DNA of 35,260 nt from Acidobacteriota bacterium (GTDB lineage Bacteria > Acidobacteriota > Vicinamibacteria > Vicinamibacterales > UBA2999), in NCBI GenBank assembly GCA_016192845.1, contig JACPTI010000007.1, positions 1 to 35,260 of the forward strand, in the 5' to 3' direction. The notes under the pieces are model-generated. The model had not been told where the DNA came from. It was given only the letters and a program-made list of their open reading frames with translations, and searched no databases. Below, in pieces: positions 9,201-18,177 of the stretch. The stretch's first letter is position 1. Each line of letters opens with the position of its first letter. Position numbers and translations under genes: made by a program.

Positions 9201-10859
9201 ATGTATCCATCGGAGCCATTCCCGCACTTTGTCGACGATTACCTGGCCTACCTGTATGAAGTGCTCCCGAGCCAGGCGAGCGTGGACGGCGTTCACCTCC
9301 ACGACGACCTGCTCGACGACCTCAGCCGCTCGTCGATAGAAGCACACGTTCGTGCCCTCGCCGGCTTCGGGCGGCGGCTCCAGCAGATCGATCCGACCAT
9401 CCTTCCACCGGCCGAACAGGTCGAGCATCCGATCGTGGCCGCCAACATCGACGCCCGCATGTACGAGATCGAGACGGTCCGAAGCTGGGAGCGGAATCCG
9501 CAGCTGTATGCCAACACGCTCGGGATCAGCCTCGCCGGGCAGGCGCTGTTCAACCATGCGCCCGAGGAGGAGCGGGCCCGCCGCGTCGTCTCGAAGCTGC
9601 GCCAGACGGCGCGCCTCGTGGAGGCGGCCCGGGAGAACATCAGGGAATGCCCCGGGATCTTCCTCAAGATCGGCCTCGAAACCTGGCGGGGCGTGCAGAA
9701 GTTCATCGAAACGGACCTCCCGCGCGCGTTTGCGACGCTCGACGACCTGCATATCCTGGCCGACCTGGCGGACACCTCCGCCGAGGCGACGCACGCGATC
9801 AAGAGCTACGTCGAGTACGTCGAAAACGATCTCGCGCCGCGCGCGAAGGCGTCCTTCCGGCTCGGGCGCGAGACGTTCGAGCAGAAGCTGAAGCTCGAAG
9901 AGGGCATTACGCTCGGCGCCGACCGGCTGCTGGCGATCGCATTGCGGGAGTTGCACGAAGTGCAGGAGGAGTTCCGCGCCGTGGCGGGTCGCATGAACGG
10001 CCGCGATCCGATGAGCGCATGGCGGCAAGCGAAAGAGGAGCACCCGCAGCCGGGCCAGCTCGTCGCGGTGGCGCAGGAGCAGCTCAAGGAGCTCGAGACG
10101 TTCCTGGAGCGGCAGTCCATCGTGTCGCTGACCGAATCCGAGCCGGTGGTGGTCGCGCCGTCGCCGGAGTTCTACCGGTGGGCGTTTGCCAGCATGTGGA
10201 CGCCGGGACCGTTCGAGCCGAAGCCGAGCCGCGCGTACTACTACCTGACGGACGTCGACGAGGGGTGGCCGCCGGAGCGGCAGCAAGAGCACATGCGGGA
10301 CTTCAACTTCCCGACGCTCTGGAACATTTCGATCCACGAGGTCTATCCCGGACACTATCTGCACTACCAGCACCTGCGCCGCGTCGATTCGAAGGTGCGG
10401 AAGTCCATTCTGTTCGCGCCGGCCTCGTTCGTCGAAGGCTGGGCGCACTACTGCGAGCAGATGATGGTGGAGGCGGGGTTCCGCCGCGGCGACCACACGT
10501 TCAAGCTGGGGCAGCTCGCCGAGGCGCTGGTGCGACTGGCCCGCTTCGTCGTCGCCATCCGGCTGCACTGTGACGACCTCTCGGTGGAGCAGGGGATGCG
10601 CTTCTTCCGCGACGAGGCGTTCCTCGAGGAAACGACGGCCCGCCGCGAGGCGGAGCGCGGGACGTTCGATCCCACCTATCTCGTGTACTCCGTGGGGAAG
10701 TTGATGATGTTGAAGCTTCGTCGCGACTACGAGGACTCGCAGGGCGGCAGGTTTTCCATGCGAACCTTTCACGATGCGGTGCTCGCGCAGGGGAACGCGC
10801 CGTTCTGGGCGCATCGTCGTCTCCTGCTCGGCCACGCGTCCGATGCGGTACTGGAGTAA
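9201..10859 (+). CDS. DUF885 family protein, putative metallopeptidase
   Basis: A 552-residue protein with the DUF885 hallmark ISIHEVYPGHYLHYQHL (about residues 378-394; the family has HEAxPGHHLQ), followed by SFVEGWAHYCEQMM and a C-terminal block with DPTYLVYSVGKLMMLKLR. The HExxxGH-like arrangement plus the downstream EGWAHY suggests a zinc-dependent peptidase of the M3-like gluzincin type, though substrates are mostly unknown. No signal peptide is visible with the ATG 9201 start, so this copy appears cytoplasmic. It is divergent from rsmI and lies 3 bp upstream of the FmdB-type gene, so the two probably form an operon. Confidence 0.85.
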   Translation: MYPSEPFPHFVDDYLAYLYEVLPSQASVDGVHLHDDLLDDLSRSSIEAHVRALAGFGRRLQQIDPTILPPAEQVEHPIVAANIDARMYEIETVRSWERNPQLYANTLGISLAGQALFNHAPEEERARRVVSKLRQTARLVEAARENIRECPGIFLKIGLETWRGVQKFIETDLPRAFATLDDLHILADLADTSAEATHAIKSYVEYVENDLAPRAKASFRLGRETFEQKLKLEEGITLGADRLLAIALRELHEVQEEFRAVAGRMNGRDPMSAWRQAKEEHPQPGQLVAVAQEQLKELETFLERQSIVSLTESEPVVVAPSPEFYRWAFASMWTPGPFEPKPSRAYYYLTDVDEGWPPERQQEHMRDFNFPTLWNISIHEVYPGHYLHYQHLRRVDSKVRKSILFAPASFVEGWAHYCEQMMVEAGFRRGDHTFKLGQLAEALVRLARFVVAIRLHCDDLSVEQGMRFFRDEAFLEETTARREAERGTFDPTYLVYSVGKLMMLKLRRDYEDSQGGRFSMRTFHDAVLAQGNAPFWAHRRLLLGHASDAVLE

Positions 10860-10862
10860 CCC

Positions 10863-11198
10863 ATGCCGCTCTACGAGTACGAATGCGACGCGTGCGGACA
10901 GCACTTCGAGCTGATTCGGCGATTTGCCGATCCCGACGTCGATATCTGCGCCGTCTGCGGCAAGGGCCCGGTGCGCCGGCTGCTCTCGTCGCCGGCGATC
11001 CAGTTCAAGGGGTCGGGCTGGTACATCACCGACTACGCGCGGAAGGCGAAGGCAAAGCAGTCCGGCGGCGAGAAGGGCGCCGACGGCAAGAGCGAGGCCG
11101 GGTCGGGCGAGAAGAAGAGCGACGCTGCGCCGACGTCTACATCCTCGGCATCGATGCGGGGGTCAGACCCCGGTGATGGGTCGACTCAAGGTTCCTGA
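10863..11198 (+). CDS. FmdB-type zinc-ribbon protein
   Basis: A 111-residue protein. The N-terminal FmdB/CxxC_CxxC domain MPLYEYECDACGQHFE ... CAVCGKGPVRRLLS has two Cys pairs for one zinc, followed by the conserved SSPAIQFKGSGWYITDY. The C-terminal 45 residues are low-complexity Lys/Gly/Ser. The last 14 residues (MRGSDPGDGSTQGS) and the stop codon are encoded by the left arm of the palindrome at 11158-11244, so the palindrome has rewritten the C-terminus. Function is unknown; family members are thought to be small regulatory or chaperone-like zinc proteins. Confidence 0.88.
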   Translation: MPLYEYECDACGQHFELIRRFADPDVDICAVCGKGPVRRLLSSPAIQFKGSGWYITDYARKAKAKQSGGEKGADGKSEAGSGEKKSDAAPTSTSSASMRGSDPGDGSTQGS

Positions 11199-11244
11199 AT
11201 CGGTGCATAACCTTGAGTCGACCCATCACCGAGGTCTGACCCCC
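11158..11244. repeat. Long palindrome (36-bp arms, 15-nt loop) between convergent genes
   Basis: The arms at 11158-11193 and 11209-11244 are reverse complements with a single mismatch (position 13 of the arm); the loop is 11194-11208. The arm opens with GGGGGTCAGACC and ends with GACTCAAGGTT. It lies between fmdB-like (plus) and galU (minus), and both genes end inside it. It is likely a REP-type mobile palindrome that now works as a bidirectional terminator; no long U-tract follows, so termination is an inference. Confidence 0.85.
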
Positions 11245-12128
11245 ATCTCCAGCGACTCGAGATAGCGCCGGAACGGCTCGGCCAGATCCGGACGCCGGAG
11301 CGCGAAATAGACGATCGCCTTCAGGAAGCCGAGCTTGTTGCCGGTGTCGTGGCGGACGCCGTCGATCTCGTACACGTAAAGGGGCCGCTCGCGGAGCAGG
11401 CGCCGCAGGCCGTTCGTCAGCTGAATTTCGCCGCCCCCATCGCGCGCGGTCGCCTCCAGCGCCGCGAAGATATCGGGCGTCAGGATGTAGCGGCCGATAA
11501 TCGCCAGATTCGAGGGCGCGTCCGCGCGCGCCGGCTTCTCGACCAGATCCTTCACCCGGTGCACCCGGCGCCCGAGATCCACGCTCTCGTCCACCGCCAC
11601 GATGCCGTAGCTCGAGACGTCCTCCGGCGCGACACGCTCGACCGCGAGGACCGGTCCCTGGACGCGCTCGTACACGTCGATCATCTGGCGCAGCGCCGGC
11701 GGGTTCGCGTCGATTACATCGTCGCCGAGGATGACCGCGAACGGCTCGTCGCCGATCAGGGTCTTGGTGACGAGCACCGCGTGACCGAGGCCGAGCGGTT
11801 CGCCCTGCCGCACGTAGGCTACGTTGATCGGCTGGGTGATCTTCCGGATCTCGTCGAGCAGTGCGTTCTTGCCGCGCTGCTCGAGATAGCTTTCGAGCTC
11901 CACGGCGACGTCGAAGTGATCCTCGATCGCGTTCTTGCCGCGCCCGGTGACGATGACGATGTTGGGGACGCCGGACTGGACGGCCTCCTCGACGCCGTAC
12001 TGAATCACCGGCTTGTCGACGAGCACGAGCATTTCCTTCGGCTGCGCCTTGGTGGCCGGCAGAAAGCGCGTGCCGAGTCCCGCCGCAGGGAACACGGCCT
12101 TCCGGATCGAGGCGGTCATTCGTGCCAT
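11226..12128 (-). CDS. galU: UTP--glucose-1-phosphate uridylyltransferase
   Basis: A 300-residue cytoplasmic enzyme forming UDP-glucose. Signatures: KAVFPAAGLGTRFLPATKAQPKEMLVLVDKPVIQY (nucleotide-binding and catalytic Lys), GLGHAVLVTKTLIGDEPFAVILGDDVI, and VHRVKDLVEKPARADAPSNLAIIGRYILTPDIF; the end has HDTGNKLGFLKAIVYFALRRPDL. The last residues MGVRPR and the stop come from the right arm of the palindrome at 11158-11244. ATG 12128 gives MARMTASIRK; ATG 12119 (MTASIRK) is also possible. The 5' side lies next to a heptamer array shared with the divergent serS. Confidence 0.96.
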   Translation of the reverse strand: MARMTASIRKAVFPAAGLGTRFLPATKAQPKEMLVLVDKPVIQYGVEEAVQSGVPNIVIVTGRGKNAIEDHFDVAVELESYLEQRGKNALLDEIRKITQPINVAYVRQGEPLGLGHAVLVTKTLIGDEPFAVILGDDVIDANPPALRQMIDVYERVQGPVLAVERVAPEDVSSYGIVAVDESVDLGRRVHRVKDLVEKPARADAPSNLAIIGRYILTPDIFAALEATARDGGGEIQLTNGLRRLLRERPLYVYEIDGVRHDTGNKLGFLKAIVYFALRRPDLAEPFRRYLESLEMGVRPR

Positions 12129-12143
12129 CGTATCGCAGCTGGC

Positions 12144-12227
12144 TGGTAGCTGGTAGCCGGTAGCTGGTAGCGAGAACCTCGAACCCCGAACCCCGAACCG
12201 CTACCAACTACCAACTACCAACTAGCG
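12144..12227. repeat. Twelve-unit heptamer array in the galU-serS divergent region
   Basis: Eighty-four bases in strict 7-bp phase: four TGGTAGC-type units (12144-12171), four CGAACC-type units (12172-12199), then four CTACCAA-phase units (12200-12227). The first and last blocks are nearly complementary (GGTAG versus CTACC), so the array can also fold as a long imperfect hairpin with the CGAACC block as its loop. It fills most of the 120-bp intergenic region that must contain both promoters. Confidence 0.8.
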
Positions 12228-12248
12228 AGATATAGGATCGGAAGCGGC

Positions 12249-13586
12249 ATGATTGACCCCGCGCTGCTCCGCGACAACCTGACGGCGGTCCGCGCCGCGC
12301 TCCAGAACCGCGGCGTCGATCTGGGAGGGGAGCTCGATGAGCTCGTGGCGCTCGAATCGGCCCGCCGCAGGATGATTCCGGAACTCGAGGGGCTGAAGCG
12401 CGAGCAGAACGCGGCGGGCGACGAGGTGGCGCGCGCCCGGCGCCGGGGGCTCGACGTCGCGGCCATCCAGGAACAGAACCGCGCGCGCGGCCAGCGCATC
12501 AAGCAGATGAGCGTGGAGCTGGAGGCGATCGAGGGGCGGCGCAACCGCCGCCTGCTCACGATCCCGAACATCCCTCACCCGAGCGTGCCGGTGGGGAAGA
12601 GTGCCGCCGACAACGCCGAGGTCCGCCGCCACGGCACGCCTCGCGGCTTCTCCTTCACGCCGCAGGCGCACTGGGACCTCGGCCCGGCGCTCGGGATCAT
12701 CGACTTCGAGCGCGGCACCAAGATCGCGGGCGCGCGCTTCACCGCGCTCGTCGGCGCGGGCGCGCGGCTGGCGCGGGCGCTCATCAACTTCATGCTCGAC
12801 CTGCACACGAAGGAGCACGGCTACACGGAAGTCGAGCCGCCGTTCCTGGCCAACAGCGCGGCGCTGACCGGCACCGGCAATCTGCCGAAGTTCGAGGCGG
12901 ATCTGTTCAAGATCGCCGGCGAGTGGGACCTGTACCTCGTGCCCACCGCCGAGGTGCCGCTCACCAACATGCACAGCGGCGAGATCCTCGACGGGCGCCT
13001 GCTGCCGATCCGCTACACGGCGTACACGCCGTGCTTCCGCAGCGAGGCCGGATCGTACGGCGCCGACGTGCGCGGCCTGATCCGGCAGCACCAGTTCGAC
13101 AAGGTCGAGCTGATGGTGTTCAGCGCGCCGGACCGTTCGTACGACGAGCTGGAGCGGCTCACCGGCAACGCGGAAGAAGTGCTGAAGCGGCTCGAGCTCC
13201 CGTTTCGCACCGTGCTGCTGTGCACGGGTGACCTGGGCTTCGCGTCGGCCAAGACGTACGACATCGAGGTGTGGCTCCCGAGTCAGAACACGTATCGGGA
13301 GATCTCGTCCTGCAGCAACACCGAGGCGTTCCAGGCGCGCCGTGCCAACATCAGGTTCCGGCCCAGCAACACCGAGGCGTTCCAGGCGCGCCGTGCCAAC
13401 ATCAGGTTCCGGCCGGGGGGCGGGGGAAAGGCGGAACTGGTCCACACGCTGAACGGCTCCGGCCTCGCGGTCGGCCGCACGCTGATTGCCATCCTGGAAA
13501 ACTACCAGCAGCAGGATGGGTCGCTAGTGATTCCGCCCGCGCTCCGGCCCTACATGGACGGGAAGGAAGCCATCACGCCGCCCTAA
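12249..13586 (+). CDS. serS: Seryl-tRNA synthetase with a 17-residue internal duplication
   Basis: A 445-residue class II aminoacyl-tRNA synthetase charging tRNA-Ser. The N-terminal coiled-coil arm spans about residues 30-100 ([19 protein letters not shown] ...). The catalytic core has motif 2 [18 protein letters not shown], the serine-site segment [21 protein letters not shown] and motif 3 [20 protein letters not shown], and the end is [10 protein letters not shown]. An exact 51-bp duplication inserts a second [17 protein letters not shown] (residues 373-389) right after the first (356-372), in the loop before VHTLNGSG. The first copy keeps the catalytic residues, so the enzyme may still work with an enlarged loop. 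A second serS 3' end without this duplication lies at 17088. ATG 12249 gives the standard [10 protein letters not shown] start. Confidence 0.95.
   Translation: MIDPALLRDNLTAVRAALQNRGVDLGGELDELVALESARRRMIPELEGLKREQNAAGDEVARARRRGLDVAAIQEQNRARGQRIKQMSVELEAIEGRRNRRLLTIPNIPHPSVPVGKSAADNAEVRRHGTPRGFSFTPQAHWDLGPALGIIDFERGTKIAGARFTALVGAGARLARALINFMLDLHTKEHGYTEVEPPFLANSAALTGTGNLPKFEADLFKIAGEWDLYLVPTAEVPLTNMHSGEILDGRLLPIRYTAYTPCFRSEAGSYGADVRGLIRQHQFDKVELMVFSAPDRSYDELERLTGNAEEVLKRLELPFRTVLLCTGDLGFASAKTYDIEVWLPSQNTYREISSCSNTEAFQARRANIRFRPSNTEAFQARRANIRFRPGGGGKAELVHTLNGSGLAVGRTLIAILENYQQQDGSLVIPPALRPYMDGKEAITPP
13313..13414 (+). repeat. Exact 51-bp tandem duplication inside serS
   Basis: Units 13313-13363 and 13364-13414 are identical and keep frame (17 codons). 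The unit encodes the conserved [10 protein letters not shown] active-site strand. The homologous stretch at 17213-17263 has a single unit, showing the ancestral state. No mismatches between units means a recent event or an assembly artefact. Confidence 0.95.
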
Positions 13587-13606
13587 CAAGCGCGAAATCA
13601 ACAACC

Positions 13607-13873
13607 GTGCAGTGCGTTTCTGGCGTGTGTCAGGCCGCGACCGCGAAGGACGTCGAGAAGTTCCTCTCCTGCTACGCCCCCGATGCGTCGGTCTATCCGC
13701 CGGGGATGCCCATCGCGACAGGCTTGGGTCCGATTCGGGACACCATCACCGGGATGCCTATGGAAATGCGGCACTTCTTCTTGTCGAACACCGCCGCGAC
13801 GTTCCAGGTGCACGGCACGGGACCGTTTGCGGTCAATTACGTGAATCCCGCCGACGATCCGAGCAAGAAGTAG
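13607..13873 (+). pseudogene. NTF2-like/SnoaL-type fragment
   Basis: An 88-codon frame, TAKDVEKFLSCYAPDASVYPPGMPIATG-like in order, matches the start of small NTF2-fold (SnoaL/DUF4440) proteins, where D-x-x-A/V-YPPG is typical. The family normally has an extra N-terminal helix and two further C-terminal strands; here it begins with a weak GTG and stops after FAVNYVNPADDPSKK. It follows serS by 20 bp at the left edge of the AT-richer segment and is probably a truncated remnant. It could alternatively be a short expressed single-domain protein. Confidence 0.5.
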
Positions 13874-13910
13874 CCGCTCCTCGTTCTGCTCCGCCATCTA
13901 GAGAGTTCTC

Positions 13911-15737
13911 TTACGGACTGGGAAACGGGTCCAGGTGAGCTGGCTCCAATTCATCCTTCCAAGACTGCGGCAGGTTCTGTACCCAGCCGTTGTAGACCAC
14001 CGGAATGGGAAGGATGCCTTGTCCCCCCATTCCTTCGTTGCCAGTGATCGTGGCATCCCTGAGAGTGCTCCCGGAAGCGAAGAGTCCCACGCGCCCGACA
14101 ATCGCTGCGTCAACCGGATTGCCGTCTCCATTCGGATCTGGGTCGACGACAAGCAGTCTGTTCGAAAACTTGCTCGAGACGTACGCGTAATAGCCTCCAC
14201 CTTGCTTGGCGCCATATTGGACGCCATGGCATCCGGGGTCGCATCCCAACATCGCAACGACCGTGTCCGTTTGAGGGTTGGTGACAAGGATCGTTCCTGT
14301 CAGTGTGTTGGCGGTCACCATGCTCTTCCCATTCGGAGCGACCGGGGTCTGAATCGGCAATGCTCCTACAGGGCCGGAAATAGCGCCGCTCACCGGATCA
14401 TAGTTGGCGATCAAGTTGATGGTCTTGAGGACGACTCCCGACACGGTATCGATCACCGTGATGGTGTTGTCGAGGAAGTTGGCCACGTAGTACTTTGTCG
14501 CGTTCGGCATCATGCCGGTCGCAAGCGGGATGTTCCCGGTCCCGACAACAAAGTTCGTTCTGTCGAGCAAGAAGTCGTAGATCGACGAGTCCGCGGTAAA
14601 CACATTGGGTGTCACCATGGTCCGCCCATCGTGGCTCATCCAGTGCGCATGCGGGTTGCCCCTCTGGATATCGATACGCCGTTCCACGCCTTCCGCCAGA
14701 GGAGAGAGTTCCATGACTGCGTCCGGCCGAGCATCCCCGTTGTTGGTGACGTGCACTTGATCGGTATCCGTACGGGTCATCACATGGGCCGGCGATTCGC
14801 CCACTGACAGATTGCGAACAAGGGCCCCGGTCTGACGGCTGAACACAGTCAACCGATGGTCAAACCACTGGGTCACATAAATGAGGTTCTGATTGCGGTC
14901 AGTCCACATGTTATGTGGATTGTTCATGTTGATCGACGGCAGGGCAACCTTCCGGGTGACCTGCCAGGTGGCGCCGCTGACAGCCGACACAGTGCCTGGC
15001 TTCGTCTTTCCAGATGTGGTCTCAAACTGGGTGGCCACCCAGACTTCACCCACGCCGGGCGTCGTCGGATTGTTCAGCGGCTCGAGATCGATGTTGTTCG
15101 GATATCTGGCGTCCAGGACGGCCGGCAGATTGACGACCGCGCCGCCCGTGATGCGCACGTCCACATTCGGATAGGTGACGTGCCACTTAGCAGCGGACGC
15201 GTAGTCTTGCCAGTTGGCAGGGTTAGTCGCAATGAAAAAGGTTCTCAGCAGCCTGGTGGCCAGGTCGCTGCTGGTGGGCACCTCAATGCCGTTGAGCAAT
15301 CTGATCTTTTCCCCTAGATCCAACCCGGTCGTACCGAGGTCGTCAACGATGACCGCCCCAAGCATGAACGGATGAATACCGCAGACGAACACATACAACC
15401 CCGGGGTTGTCAAAGTGACCTCATCTCCGCCTTTTCTGGGTTCTGTGGTGAAGGGCATGCCGGCCGCCCCAGCGGGGAAGATCAAACTGGTTCTGGTATG
15501 AACCGTGTTCGACTCTCCCGAAAACTTCACGCGCACTCCAGATGTGGCCACGGCAAGCGAGCGTGTGCCGGCAATATCCACCCCGGTATCAAACCATCGC
15601 CCGGGAGTATCCGTCAGCGAAAAGTTGACCTCGTTTTCACCACTGCGATCACTGACGGCTGCCGGAACGACGGCTGCCACCGTGCCAACCAACACGCACC
15701 CAATCAGCAATCTCTTTCTCCCCAACCCCTTCTTCAT
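13911..15737 (-). CDS. Exported cupredoxin / YVTN beta-propeller protein
   Basis: A 608-residue protein with a signal peptide (MKKGLGRKRLLIGCVLVGTV, cleavage near AAVS). An N-terminal cupredoxin domain (about 35-130) has the copper-ligand pattern His (SNTVH) ... Cys-x2-His-x2-Met in YVFVCGIHPFMLGAVIV, closely like amicyanin's CTPHPFM loop, so a type 1 copper site is likely. Residues about 190-600 form a YVTN/lactonase-like seven-bladed propeller (VGEVWVATQFET, NNPHNMWTDRNQNLIYVTQWFDHRLTVF, KYYVANFLDNTITVIDT, GKSMVTANTLTGTILVTN, YYAYVSSKFSNRLLVVDPD). Probably a periplasmic electron-transfer or sensing protein; the substrate is unknown. A good ribosome site (AAGGAG, 8 nt) precedes ATG 15737. 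Codon use is more AT-rich than in flanking genes. The PAS-LuxR gene just upstream is the likely regulator. Confidence 0.85.
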   Translation of the reverse strand: MKKGLGRKRLLIGCVLVGTVAAVVPAAVSDRSGENEVNFSLTDTPGRWFDTGVDIAGTRSLAVATSGVRVKFSGESNTVHTRTSLIFPAGAAGMPFTTEPRKGGDEVTLTTPGLYVFVCGIHPFMLGAVIVDDLGTTGLDLGEKIRLLNGIEVPTSSDLATRLLRTFFIATNPANWQDYASAAKWHVTYPNVDVRITGGAVVNLPAVLDARYPNNIDLEPLNNPTTPGVGEVWVATQFETTSGKTKPGTVSAVSGATWQVTRKVALPSINMNNPHNMWTDRNQNLIYVTQWFDHRLTVFSRQTGALVRNLSVGESPAHVMTRTDTDQVHVTNNGDARPDAVMELSPLAEGVERRIDIQRGNPHAHWMSHDGRTMVTPNVFTADSSIYDFLLDRTNFVVGTGNIPLATGMMPNATKYYVANFLDNTITVIDTVSGVVLKTINLIANYDPVSGAISGPVGALPIQTPVAPNGKSMVTANTLTGTILVTNPQTDTVVAMLGCDPGCHGVQYGAKQGGGYYAYVSSKFSNRLLVVDPDPNGDGNPVDAAIVGRVGLFASGSTLRDATITGNEGMGGQGILPIPVVYNGWVQNLPQSWKDELEPAHLDPFPSP

Positions 15738-15783
15738 AGCCGAATCTCCTTCTCTCCAAGGACGTGAAAGTTAGGTACACAGA

Positions 15784-15822
15784 GGGTTACGTGGGAGCAA
15801 CGTATGGTCAATTGCGCAACTG
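15784..15822 (-). promoter_or_regulatory. Promoter and dyad upstream of the cupredoxin-propeller gene
   Basis: On the minus strand TTGACC (15806-15811) and TAACCC (15784-15789) are spaced 16 bp, a plausible though weak sigma-70-type pair. A near-perfect 14-bp dyad, CAATTGCGCAACTG (15809-15822, core TTGCGCAA), overlaps the -35 and is a candidate site for the neighbouring LuxR-type regulator. Assignment is by position and symmetry only. Confidence 0.4.
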
Positions 15823-15926
15823 CCGTATTTTTCTACAGCGATTGCAGTAACGAGAGAGGGTCGTGCGCGCAGATGATTTCTTGGCGTCGCGGACGCACCA
15901 TGTGCGGCCGACGCCGACCTCACTCC

Positions 15927-16580
15927 TCAACGGTGGAGGTTATGTCGGAGGGCATGGAGGACCGCCTCCAGCTTGGTGTGGACCCCTAATTTCTTGAGGA
16001 TGTTTTGGGTGTGGGTGCGCACCGTAGCGAGGCTGATGCAAAGGGTGTGAGCGATTTCCTTCGTGCGAGCGCCGCGACCCAGCAGTTGGAGGACTTCCAG
16101 TTCCCGCAAAGATAAAGGGGGCGCCGGGGAAGGACGCTGGGCTGGCAACAATCCATTAGCGGAGAGCTTTGCCCCTTCCGAGAGGGTTTGCTGCACGAAC
16201 TCCTCGAGGCGTTTCTGTCGATCAATGGGTCGAACGATATGGACGAGGTGGCCTTTGGTGCCCAAGCTGGGAGGAATGACCACAATGCTCACGTTCAGCC
16301 AGAGCATTTGGCCCCCCTTCGTACGGGTGCAGATATTGTAATTCGGACAGAGGTCATTCTTCTGCGCACGGCGAAGTGGCTCGCATCCCTCTTTGCAGAA
16401 GAGATTCACTCCATCATCCCGTCCGCCGATCACTGCGGGACAAGGCAGACCAACGACTTCACTGGGGGTGAAACCGAAGAGGTCGGTAGCTGCGCGGTTC
16501 CAGGCAGAAATTCTCAGGGAGTAATCAACGACGAAGGCCCCATCGGCTGTGTTGTCGATCAATTGCGCCAGAGGCGTCAT
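15927..16580 (-). CDS. PAS-LuxR family regulator with clustered cysteines
   Basis: A 217-residue protein. An N-terminal PAS domain (LIDNTADGAFVVDYSLRISAWNRAATDLFGFTPSEVVG) carries an insertion with two Cys pairs, FCKEGC and LCPNYNIC, which could bind a metal or Fe-S cluster or react to redox state. A C-terminal LuxR/GerE helix-turn-helix follows (LSLRELEVLQLLGRGARTKEIAHTLCISLATVRTHTQNILKKLGVHTKLEAV). No receiver domain is present, so the PAS domain is the likely input. A ribosome site AGGAAG lies about 10 nt before ATG 16580. It is 189 bp upstream of, and on the same strand as, the cupredoxin-propeller gene. Confidence 0.88.
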   Translation of the reverse strand: MTPLAQLIDNTADGAFVVDYSLRISAWNRAATDLFGFTPSEVVGLPCPAVIGGRDDGVNLFCKEGCEPLRRAQKNDLCPNYNICTRTKGGQMLWLNVSIVVIPPSLGTKGHLVHIVRPIDRQKRLEEFVQQTLSEGAKLSANGLLPAQRPSPAPPLSLRELEVLQLLGRGARTKEIAHTLCISLATVRTHTQNILKKLGVHTKLEAVLHALRHNLHR

Positions 16581-17475
<895 letters not shown>

Positions 17476-17489
17476 CACAAGGAGTTAGG

Positions 17490-18011
17490 ATGAAAATCAG
17501 GATAGCGGTGTGCCTGGCGCTTGCCACGGCGTTCGGCATCGGCCCTGCCGGCGCGCGCCAGCAGGCTTCGGCGATCGACTACGGTGCCCGGCCGGCATCG
17601 GCGGTCAGGTATCTGAAGGTGTCGAACCCCGGCGAGGACGACCGGCTCGGGATCGGCGATCCGCTCGTGGGCGTGACGCTGGCGATGAGCGCCGACGGCA
17701 ACACGCTTGCGGTCAGCACACCGCACGAGGACAGCGGCGCAACGGACGTCAACGGCAATCAGCACGACGAATCGGCGTGGGATTCGGGGGCCGTCTATGT
17801 GTTCGTCCGGTCCGGCGCCAGCTGGACGCAGCAGGCGTATATCAAGGCGTCGAACGCGGAGGCGTTCGATCAGTTCGGCAGCGGGCTGGCGGTCAGCGCG
17901 GACGGCGCCACCATGGCGGTTGCCGGCAACGGTGAGGACAGCGGCTCCGGTATCGACGGCAACCAGCAGGACAACTCGGTTCGCGACTCGGGGGCGGTGT
18001 ACATCTATTAG
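17490..18011 (+). CDS. Exported FG-GAP-like repeat protein (short)
   Basis: A 173-residue product with a signal peptide (MKIRIAVCLALATAFGIGPAGARQ, cleavage near AGA-RQ) and two propeller-like repeats (SADGNTLAVSTPHEDSGA ... DSGAVYVFVRSGASWTQQAY; SADGATMAVAGNGEDSGS ... DSGAVYIY). Homologous families of integrin-like FG-GAP proteins usually have many more repeats; this one stops after two, 33 bp before tRNA-Ser, so it may be truncated. A strong ribosome site AAGGAG (17479-17484) sits 5 nt before ATG 17490. Likely periplasmic or surface located; function unknown. Confidence 0.7.
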   Translation: MKIRIAVCLALATAFGIGPAGARQQASAIDYGARPASAVRYLKVSNPGEDDRLGIGDPLVGVTLAMSADGNTLAVSTPHEDSGATDVNGNQHDESAWDSGAVYVFVRSGASWTQQAYIKASNAEAFDQFGSGLAVSADGATMAVAGNGEDSGSGIDGNQQDNSVRDSGAVYIY

Positions 18012-18044
18012 GCTAGGTGGACAGGGTGCGACAATCGATTGTGC

Positions 18045-18134
18045 GGAGGGATGGCCGAGTGGTCGATGGCGGCGGTCTTGAAAACCGTTAGCCTCGAAAG
18101 GGGCTCGGGGGTTCGAATCCCTCTCCCTCCGCCA
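18045..18134 (+). tRNA. tRNA-Ser (anticodon UGA)
   Basis: Acceptor stem GGAGGG (18045-18050) pairs with CCCTCC (18125-18130); discriminator G and encoded CCA follow (18131-18134). D-arm TGGCCGAGTGG, anticodon loop CTTGAAA with anticodon TGA, a long class II variable arm, and T-arm GGGTTCGAATCCC are all present. The 90-nt length and long variable arm are diagnostic of tRNA-Ser. Confidence 0.98.
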
Positions 18135-18177
18135 CCGTCACGCCGAACACACGCGCCAATGGAGAGGCCGGCGACGA

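Noticed and set aside
9162..10904. 580-codon minus-strand frame opposite the DUF885 gene
   Set aside because: Arg/His-rich antisense shadow without recognisable motifs; the plus strand carries the HEVYPGH metallopeptidase signature.
12144..12227. CRISPR array
   Set aside because: Units are only 7 bp, contiguous and without spacers; no cas genes are present.
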